The notes below the pieces were generated by a model, which saw only the letters and a program-made list of their open reading frames with translations, was not told the origin of the DNA and made no database searches. A stretch of DNA of 64,000 bases, from positions 806,001 through 870,000 of the forward strand of contig OZ240237.1 of assembly GCA_965198025.1 (NCBI GenBank). Reading direction: 5' to 3'. This stretch comes from CAYWWM01 sp965198025. Its GTDB lineage: Bacteria > Acidobacteriota > Terriglobia > 2-12-FULL-54-10. The position numbers and the translations under genes were made by a program. Below are positions 54,903 to 61,143 of the stretch, piece after piece. Position 1 is the first letter of the stretch. Each line of letters opens with the position of its first letter.

Positions 54903-55721
54903 ATGCAGTTGCCCTTTTCCTTCATGACCATTGCGCTCGCGATCGTGGTGATCTATATTCTCTCCTCGATCAAGATCCTGACCGAGTACGAGCGCGGCGT
55001 GATTTTCCGGCTCGGCCATCTCCTCCCGAATGCCAAGGGGCCCGGCATCATCCTCGTCTTCGCCCCCATTGACCGGCTCGTCCGCATCTCTCTCCGCGTC
55101 ATCACCATGGAAGTTCCTCCCCAGGAAACCATCACCCGCGACAACGTCACTGTCAAAGTCAACGCTGTTGTCTATTTTCGAGTGATTGATGCCAACAAAG
55201 CCGTCGTCGAGGTCGAGAACTATCTCTACGCCACCGGCCAGTTGGCCCAAACTACGCTCCGCAGCGTCCTGGGCGAAGTGGACTTGGACGATCTGCTCAG
55301 CCAGCGCGAAAAGCTGAACGAGCGCCTGCAGGGGATCCTCGATCTCCACACGGCTCCCTGGGGCGTCAAGGTTTCTAAGGTCGAGGTCAAGCAGGTCGAG
55401 CTCCCCGGCGAGATGGTCCGCGCCATCTCCAAGCAGGCTGAGGCTGAGCGCGAGCGCCGCGCCAAGATCATCCACGCCGAGGGCGAGCTTTCCGCCTCGC
55501 GGAAACTGGCCGAAGCGGCTGCCATCATGGCTTCGCAGCCCGTCTCCATCCAGTTGCGCTACCTGCAGACGCTTACCGAGATCGGCGTTGAGAAGAACAC
55601 CACCATCGTCTTTCCATTACCCGTGGATGTCTTCTCCAAGATCGAAGCTGCTTTGGCCGGCGGCACCAACGGCGGCGGCAGTGTAACGCCTCCACCTTCT
55701 GGCGGTGGCGCCGCTTCGTGA
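54903..55721 (+). CDS. Slipin / SPFH (stomatin-like) membrane protein
   Basis: The 272-residue protein has an N-terminal membrane segment ([15 protein letters not shown]) and an SPFH domain ([60 protein letters not shown]). A coiled region ([20 protein letters not shown]) and a glycine/proline tail follow. It forms ring or raft-like oligomers. It is coupled to the NfeD protease directly upstream, the usual partner arrangement (as in YbbK/QmcA with YbbL/NfeD). Confidence 0.94.
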   Translation: MQLPFSFMTIALAIVVIYILSSIKILTEYERGVIFRLGHLLPNAKGPGIILVFAPIDRLVRISLRVITMEVPPQETITRDNVTVKVNAVVYFRVIDANKAVVEVENYLYATGQLAQTTLRSVLGEVDLDDLLSQREKLNERLQGILDLHTAPWGVKVSKVEVKQVELPGEMVRAISKQAEAERERRAKIIHAEGELSASRKLAEAAAIMASQPVSIQLRYLQTLTEIGVEKNTTIVFPLPVDVFSKIEAALAGGTNGGGSVTPPPSGGGAAS

Positions 55722-55808
55722 GCACGCTGTGGCGCAGTTAAATGCTGAGGATGGATTGGACGCTTTGGTATTCACGAGAACCACGTCGAGTTTCCGAGAA
55801 GAAGATTC

Positions 55809-56318
55809 ATGTCGTCGCTGAAGCGGGTCCGGATCGATCCTAGATTTGCACGCTACGCATTGATTGTCAGAAAGTCACGACTCCACGGCCTCGGTGTATT
55901 CGCAGGGGAGGAGATTCCGGCGAATCGAAAAGTAATCGAATACACGGGAAAGGTGATCAGCGTCAGCGAGGCGAACACCCACGATACCTCCATGGTCACC
56001 TATTTCTTTGCATTGACTCGCCGCAGGGTGGTGGACGGCTCCGTCGGGGGGAGCGGGGCCCAATACGTGAATCACAGTTGCCAACCGAACATTTTCACGA
56101 AAATATTGAAGGGGCACATCTTGTACATGAGCAGGCGGAGGATCCCGATTGGCGAAGAACTTACGGTCGATTACAGGTTTTCTGCTAACGAAGAAGACGT
56201 CCCCTGTAATTGTGGTTCTCGGGTCTGCCGCGGTACCATCAATCTGAAACGGCGGGTGCCCAAAAAGGGTCGCAGGACAAACCGCCTTTCCTCTCCCACT
56301 CCGATTGCTGTAAACTGA
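55809..56318 (+). CDS. SET-domain protein (lysine-methyltransferase fold)
   Basis: The 169-residue protein is a small complete SET domain: GLGVFAGEEIPANRKVIEYT at 27-46, catalytic NHSC with QPN (88-94), GEELTVDYRFS, and a Cys-rich post-SET tail (Cys133, Cys135, Cys140; CNCGSRVCRG). A basic C-terminal tail (KRRVPKKGRRTNR) could bind nucleic acid. SET enzymes methylate protein lysines using S-adenosylmethionine. They are common in eukaryotes and sporadic in bacteria. The target is unknown. It is a single gene between the slipin and SPOR genes. Confidence 0.9.
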   Translation: MSSLKRVRIDPRFARYALIVRKSRLHGLGVFAGEEIPANRKVIEYTGKVISVSEANTHDTSMVTYFFALTRRRVVDGSVGGSGAQYVNHSCQPNIFTKILKGHILYMSRRRIPIGEELTVDYRFSANEEDVPCNCGSRVCRGTINLKRRVPKKGRRTNRLSSPTPIAVN

Positions 56319-56340
56319 AAAGAGGAGATGGCTCGAACAG

Positions 56341-57015
56341 ATGCCCAGAAATGCAAGCAACTCCGGTGACCTGGTTCTTGGAAATCGCCACCTGCTCTTG
56401 ATTTTCTTCGCGATCTTTGCGCTCTCCGGGGTCTTCTTCGCACTGGGTTACATTGTCGGCCGGAATACGTTCTCTCCCTCGGCCTCCGTCGCTCTTGCTG
56501 AATCCCAAAGCGCCGAAGCTCCCGCCAAGCCGAGCCCGATGCCTCCGGCTGCATATTTCCTGCGCGCAACGCCCCCGACCGCTCCCGTTCCTGCGGAGCC
56601 CGAGCTTCTGGAGCCGGAGTTGCGATTCGATCAGACCCTGGGCGAACAGACTCCCGAGGCCAGGCTCGAATCTGCTGGATCTTCGGACGTTCCGGATGTT
56701 TTTCCCGATGTTTCCAGCCTGTCGAGAGAACCGAATGAACCGAATGAACCGAATCTGCCGAATGAACTGAATTCTGGCGGCGGGGGAGTGCCTTCGTCCG
56801 GCATTTTGGTGCAGGTTTCGGCCCTGACCCGCCGGGAAGACGCCGAGACACTCCTTCAACTGTTGGGAGAAAAGAACTTGCCGGTTATGGTGACGCCCGG
56901 AACCTCAGATTCTCTCTATCACATCGTGATTGGCCCCTATCAGACCGAAGGCCAAGCGCAGCAGGTAAAGAGATTGCTGGAAGAAGATGGATTCCAGCCC
57001 ATCCTAAAGAGATAA
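56341..57015 (+). CDS. SPOR-domain membrane protein
   Basis: The 224-residue protein has a membrane anchor (LLLIFFAIFALSGVFFALGY), a Pro/Ala/Ser-rich periplasmic linker and a C-terminal SPOR domain (about 149-224: GILVQVSALTRREDAETLLQ; YHIVIGPYQTEGQAQQVKRL). SPOR binds denuded septal glycan, so a cell-division or envelope role is likely. The linker contains REPNEPNEPNLPNELN, encoded by a 9-bp tandem repeat (56728-56775). It follows the SET gene by 22 bp. Confidence 0.9.
   Translation: MPRNASNSGDLVLGNRHLLLIFFAIFALSGVFFALGYIVGRNTFSPSASVALAESQSAEAPAKPSPMPPAAYFLRATPPTAPVPAEPELLEPELRFDQTLGEQTPEARLESAGSSDVPDVFPDVSSLSREPNEPNEPNLPNELNSGGGGVPSSGILVQVSALTRREDAETLLQLLGEKNLPVMVTPGTSDSLYHIVIGPYQTEGQAQQVKRLLEEDGFQPILKR
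56728..56775 (+). repeat. 9-bp tandem repeat inside the SPOR linker
   Basis: CCGAATGAA is repeated head to tail with slight variation and is read as Glu-Pro-Asn units. The same unit appears, degenerate, in non-coding DNA at 12566-12597. Confidence 0.65.
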
Positions 57016-57051
57016 ACTGTTTATTTATAATAACTTATGGAGCTAGGCGCA

Positions 57052-57678
57052 CTAGCGCACGGGCTTGGGTTGCGCCGCAGCCAGCGTCTGCAGTTCGGCG
57101 AATACTTCCTCGACCTGTCGCTCGGCTTCTTCCAAAGTCCCTGAAGTGTCTATCACATAGTCGGCCAAGCTTTTCTTTTCATCGCCCGGCAGCTGCGCTG
57201 CCATGCGCCGCTCGATGTCTTCCGCAGAGGCTCCGGACTTTGCCTGGTAGCGCTCGATCTGCTGCCCGGGTCGGCACCAAGCAACGATCATCTTGTCAAA
57301 CCGGCGGTTCTGGGCCGCTTCAAACAATACAGCCGATTCCACGACCACAACGGCGTTGGGATTCTTCTGCCGCTGCGCAAACACCTGGCGGTCAATCTCG
57401 CGCAGCACCGGGGCGTGCACGATGGCGTTCAGATGTTTCAGCCGGTCCAGGTCGTTAAAGACGATCTCTGCAATCTTGCCCCGGTTGAGCTGCCCGTCCG
57501 GTAACAGCACTTCGGGCCCGAATCCGCTGACGATCCGGTCATAGACGACGTTGCCGGGCTGCATGAAATTCCGCCCGATCTCATCCGAATCGATCGTGGC
57601 CGCTCCCCGTGCTGCAAACATCTTCGCCACGGTCGACTTGCCGCTTCCGATTCCTCCGGTCAGTCCTGCAGATATCAT
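57052..57678 (-). CDS. coaE: Dephospho-CoA kinase
   Basis: The 208-residue enzyme catalyses the last step of coenzyme A synthesis, phosphorylating the 3'-hydroxyl of dephospho-CoA. The P-loop is GLTGGIGSGKSTV at the extreme N-terminus. ATIDSDEIGR, VVVESAVLFEA and RFDKMIVAWCRPGQQIER are family signatures. The length is normal. ATG at 57678 starts directly before the P-loop strand. It is convergent with the SPOR gene. Confidence 0.95.
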   Translation of the reverse strand: MISAGLTGGIGSGKSTVAKMFAARGAATIDSDEIGRNFMQPGNVVYDRIVSGFGPEVLLPDGQLNRGKIAEIVFNDLDRLKHLNAIVHAPVLREIDRQVFAQRQKNPNAVVVVESAVLFEAAQNRRFDKMIVAWCRPGQQIERYQAKSGASAEDIERRMAAQLPGDEKKSLADYVIDTSGTLEEAERQVEEVFAELQTLAAAQPKPVR

Positions 57679-57873
57679 ACGATCCCTCTCACATTCCCAA
57701 TCTGAAAGTCCGGCGCGTTTGCAGCTGCCCGTAAGTCTTTCATTCTAACACGCCCCAACATATCCCTGGATGGCAGTTCTTCGGAGAATTGAGCCACCAC
57801 CCCGTCCGGCTCGCCTCCATGGCCAAGGGGAAGTGAGCACATATGGGACCGGGTAACAGGGGACGGGGACGGC

Positions 57874-58578
57874 CTACAGTGCCTCCAGCAACCGCTTGGC
57901 TTCGCGGAACTGAGGGAATCGCCTTTCCTCCGCGCGAAACGCGGCCGAGTGGAAGCAGCGCCGGGAGCGTCGGTGCTGCACCGGGTGTTTGATGTGGAGC
58001 ATCTCGTGGTAGAGAAGATATTCGACCAGGAAGCGCGGGACTTCCGGATTGTCAAAGATCCGGCTGAGAACGATGGTGTGATGGGCCGGGTCGTAGTGCC
58101 CCAGTGAGGCGCGCGCGATGGTGCGGCTCCAGCTCAGCCGCGGCTTTCCTAACTGCTCGCCGAAGTAGACTTCGTTCAGCGCGTCAAACAGTTCCCCGAG
58201 ATCGTAACAGTTCCCCTGAGGCGCGTCCGCATGCTTTCGCCCGCGGGCACGGCGCACGTCGTGAACCTGCCGCCGCACGGAGCGCCGGTTCACGAACTGC
58301 CGATAGCGGAGCTGGTGCTGCTTCGGAATCGGTTTACCGTACAGCTTTGCCAGCAGGATAAAGGCAATCGCTTCCAGCACGGAGCGTGGAGCGCCTTCCA
58401 ACATGTCCGACAGCCCCACCACCAGCCTGCCGCCCCGTACACGGATGAAATTGTTGATGTCCGCATAGGGACGAAACCGCACCTCGATCTCCGGGGCCAG
58501 CGTCCGTGGACGCAGCGCCCGAAAGGCAAAATGAAATATCCTTGTTGTGGAATCAATCCCCGTTTTCGGATCGCTCAT
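57874..58578 (-). CDS. SprT-like zinc metalloprotease-fold protein
   Basis: The 234-residue protein has a zincin site HEMLH (191-195) in VEYLLYHEMLHIKHPV, preceded by SWSRTIARASLGHYDPAHHT and LSRIFDNPEV, typical of SprT-like domains. A further His in RCFHSAAFRAEE may be the third ligand. The N-terminal half (ALRPRTLAPEIEVRFRPYAD) is not recognised. It has no signal peptide. SprT-like proteins act on DNA-protein crosslinks in eukaryotes; the bacterial role is unclear. Confidence 0.85.
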   Translation of the reverse strand: MSDPKTGIDSTTRIFHFAFRALRPRTLAPEIEVRFRPYADINNFIRVRGGRLVVGLSDMLEGAPRSVLEAIAFILLAKLYGKPIPKQHQLRYRQFVNRRSVRRQVHDVRRARGRKHADAPQGNCYDLGELFDALNEVYFGEQLGKPRLSWSRTIARASLGHYDPAHHTIVLSRIFDNPEVPRFLVEYLLYHEMLHIKHPVQHRRSRRCFHSAAFRAEERRFPQFREAKRLLEAL

Positions 58579-58607
58579 GATTCGAGGTGCGCTTGGGATT
58601 CACGTGC

Positions 58608-59204
58608 TCAGCGCCTGCGGCGGCGCGGCGGCCCGTCCTCCGGAAGCGGGGGTGGCTCGCGGCGTGGCATCCGGGTTTCGGGCGGTCGAGCTGTCGGAAA
58701 CCGGGGTGGCTCCCGTCCTTCTATCTCGGGGTAAACACCTTCCCGTACGCTGGCGAGGATTTCTTCTGTCACGGCGATCGCTTCCTCGAGCGTAAAGTGG
58801 TAGTCCTCATACCAGGGGGACGTCTCGGAATCGATCGTTTGGAGGTAGGTGAGGAATTCCACCTCGAGCTCCTCCGCTTCCTCGAGGTTTTTCTCGCGTA
58901 GTGATCGCTTTTCGCGCCCGTCATCTACGGTGGTTTCGATGGCTTCGAGAATCGAAGTGTACTCTTCGAGGCTTTTCTGGATTGCGCGGCCCGCTCCTGC
59001 CTTGGTCGACGCGATCCCCGTCTTGACAGCGTCCAGCCGCCGCTGGGCGATCTCCAGGTAGAGCTCGATTCGCTTGCCAGCCTCCTGCGCGTCCCGGACT
59101 TCTTCCACCTCGCCCCGAGTGAGGAAATCATCCTGGGCGTGACCCGGAATCGGAAATCCGAGCAGAACGGCGGACACCACTAGCGCGCGGAAACTTGTAT
59201 TCAT
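58608..59204 (-). CDS. Secreted coiled-coil protein of unknown function
   Basis: The 198-residue protein has a signal peptide ending PIPGHAQ, then long charged helices (VEEVRDAQEAGKRIELYLEI; AIQKSLEEYTSILEAIETTV; REKNLEEAEELEVEFLTYLQ). The tail is a Pro/Arg-rich sequence (ETRMPRREPPPLPEDGPPR). It lies 3 bp after a second secreted helical protein whose layout is similar (YDAGDTQQQ; AMDRLETSVAS), so the two may be distant paralogues or partners. No family is known to me. Confidence 0.7.
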   Translation of the reverse strand: MNTSFRALVVSAVLLGFPIPGHAQDDFLTRGEVEEVRDAQEAGKRIELYLEIAQRRLDAVKTGIASTKAGAGRAIQKSLEEYTSILEAIETTVDDGREKRSLREKNLEEAEELEVEFLTYLQTIDSETSPWYEDYHFTLEEAIAVTEEILASVREGVYPEIEGREPPRFPTARPPETRMPRREPPPLPEDGPPRRRRR

Positions 59205-59207
59205 AGC

Positions 59208-59687
59208 CTAATCTTCTTCCGGGTTCATGATGCTGTACAGGATCTCCTGGCGCAGGTCGGCCGCCCGTTCGAGAAGCTTCTCAATCTCCGACCGGTCGAA
59301 GTAGGAGACACTCTGCTCCAGGTTTTTGAGGTCCCGCCCGTGCTGGCGCAAGAACACTTCCACGTCCTTCGAGGTGCGCATGTGCCTGGCGGAGGCGACG
59401 GAGGTCTCGAGGCGATCCATTGCGTCCAGGAAGGCCTCCCTAGCTTGCTGCTGTTGCTGGGTGTCTCCCGCATCGTAGGCAAGCCGCAGCCGCTTGTAGG
59501 AGTTCTTGGTGAGATCGACGGCGATCTTCGCTTGGTCTCTAGGGTCGCCTGTTTCCCGTTCGTATCTTTGTTCCAGAAGTGCAGCACGCACTTCGAGAAG
59601 CTCAGCCGTTTCCTCCCCCTGGGCTGCTGTGGCTGTCGGCCTCATGGGCCATCCTGCGATCAGGAAGAACAGAATCATCCAAACCAT
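59208..59687 (-). CDS. Secreted helical protein of unknown function
   Basis: The 159-residue protein has a short hydrophobic leader (MILFFLIAGWPMRP) and is mainly helical (LLEVRAALLEQRYERETGDP; KNSYKRLRLAYDAGD; DLKNLEQSVSYFDRSEIEKL). It is followed 3 bp later by the 58608-59204 gene and is probably cotranscribed with it. The helix spacing resembles its partner's. No catalytic motif is seen. Confidence 0.7.
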   Translation of the reverse strand: MVWMILFFLIAGWPMRPTATAAQGEETAELLEVRAALLEQRYERETGDPRDQAKIAVDLTKNSYKRLRLAYDAGDTQQQQQAREAFLDAMDRLETSVASARHMRTSKDVEVFLRQHGRDLKNLEQSVSYFDRSEIEKLLERAADLRQEILYSIMNPEED

Positions 59688-59784
59688 TGCATTCTGCCTC
59701 CTTGCCTAGAGTATAGCTCTATTTGGCGACATCCGTGCAGGTCTCGGGCACAAATCAAGGCACCTGAAGGAAGGTGCGGCATGA

Positions 59785-61143
59785 TCACCTGCCCCTGCCG
59801 CGTAGTCGCAGATCGTTCAAGATGATCCGGATGCGCTGCCGGGCTTGAAATTCCTGGTCCGGGTTCCTTCCTCCATTGAGCTCCAGGAAACGCTCGTAGT
59901 TCTCCAAGGCCTCTTCCTGATGATGCAGATGATCATGGCTGACGGCCCGAAGAAAGTGTGTGCCGGCCGTGTCCTCTCCGAGTTCGGCCACACGCGCCAA
60001 AACCCGCAGCGTCGGCTCGTACTGCTTGAGGAGAAACAACGTGGACGCCAAGTTGACGTGCGCTTCCGCCCAGTCCGGCCGAAGTTGCGCTGCCCGCAGG
60101 AACCGTTCCGCCGCCGGCTCGTATTCACGCCGTTCCAATCGCAGCGTGCCCGCCAGCAGCCACAACTCGGCGTCGGTTTGGTCGCGCGACAGCATCCAGT
60201 CCACCAACTCCAAAGCCTTGCCCTTTTGCGGCTCCGGCCCGTGGAGGTAGGCATCCAGCATCAGGCGTTCCAGTTCGGCGCTGGAATCGCCCGCCACCCA
60301 CGCTGCTTCCCACTGTTCGATGGCATCTGCGTGTTTTTCCTGCGACGTATAGATCTGTCCCAGGCGAACGCGCATGCTGTTGCTCTCTGGCGTGTTCGGG
60401 TGCGCTTCGAGATAGTCGCGATACAGTTCGGCCGCTTCGCCGAGCGTGTCCGCGCCTTGGTCTGCAAGCGTTTCGAGCACGGACGCCAACAGCAGCCGCA
60501 CGTCGTCGCGTGCCGGATCGGCTTCCAAAACGCTGCGCAGGTGGCGCTCTGCCAGAGCCGGATCGCTTTCCGCCACCAGCCGCGCATACGCCTCGTGCGC
60601 TTCCGCGTCATCCGGCTTCAGTTCGAGGGCTTTCTCATACGCTTCACGCGCTTCCGCAAGCCGCTCGGCGGCGGCCAGCGCCCGTGCCAAGTAGATCACA
60701 GGACGGAAATCCCCCGGTTGCTTGTCGGCCACGAATCGCAAGTGCTCCACTGCCTCCGCCGCTTGTCCTTCCTCGACCATCAGAATGCCCAGATTCAGCC
60801 GCGCCGGTACAATCTCCGGCTGCCGCACCGCTACGTTCTTGTAGTGCAAAATAGCGTCCGCACGGCGCCCCAGCATGCTGTAGGCATAGGCCAGATTGAA
60901 CTCTGCACGAAAGTCTTCCGGATTGTCAGCAAGATACTCTTCGAGTGTTTTCGCTGCTCCGGCGTAGTCTTGATTCTCCAGCGCCACCGCTGCCTGCTGC
61001 AGCAGCGACGCGGGTTCCTGCCCTTTGGCCTGTGGCCCGGACAGTACAAACAACACCACAACCACCCACAGGAGAAGCCCGTCGCCTCTTCTGGACATTC
61101 CTGCCCGGACGGAAATTTGTCTTGCAGCCAATGCGGATTTCAT
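59785..61143 (-). CDS. Secreted TPR protein translationally coupled to uvrA
   Basis: The protein of about 452 residues has a hydrophobic leader (LLLWVVVVLFVLSGPQAKG) and about ten TPR units (AAKTLEEYLADNPEDFRAEF; AEREHL-type repeats such as AYEKALELKPDDAEAHEAYA; AAERFLRAAQLRPDWAEAHV). The ATG at 61143 overlaps the UvrA stop as ATGA, so it is read by ribosomes finishing uvrA; ATG at 61098 is an alternative. TPR arrays mediate protein contacts. The pairing of an exported TPR protein with a DNA-repair gene is probably incidental. Confidence 0.85.
   Translation of the reverse strand: MKSALAARQISVRAGMSRRGDGLLLWVVVVLFVLSGPQAKGQEPASLLQQAAVALENQDYAGAAKTLEEYLADNPEDFRAEFNLAYAYSMLGRRADAILHYKNVAVRQPEIVPARLNLGILMVEEGQAAEAVEHLRFVADKQPGDFRPVIYLARALAAAERLAEAREAYEKALELKPDDAEAHEAYARLVAESDPALAERHLRSVLEADPARDDVRLLLASVLETLADQGADTLGEAAELYRDYLEAHPNTPESNSMRVRLGQIYTSQEKHADAIEQWEAAWVAGDSSAELERLMLDAYLHGPEPQKGKALELVDWMLSRDQTDAELWLLAGTLRLERREYEPAAERFLRAAQLRPDWAEAHVNLASTLFLLKQYEPTLRVLARVAELGEDTAGTHFLRAVSHDHLHHQEEALENYERFLELNGGRNPDQEFQARQRIRIILNDLRLRGRGR

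Noticed and set aside
53334..55475. 713-codon open frame on the minus strand
   Set aside because: It is antisense to the NfeD and slipin genes, whose families are clear. The frame has low-complexity, charged composition and no domain; it is a by-product of GC-rich codons.
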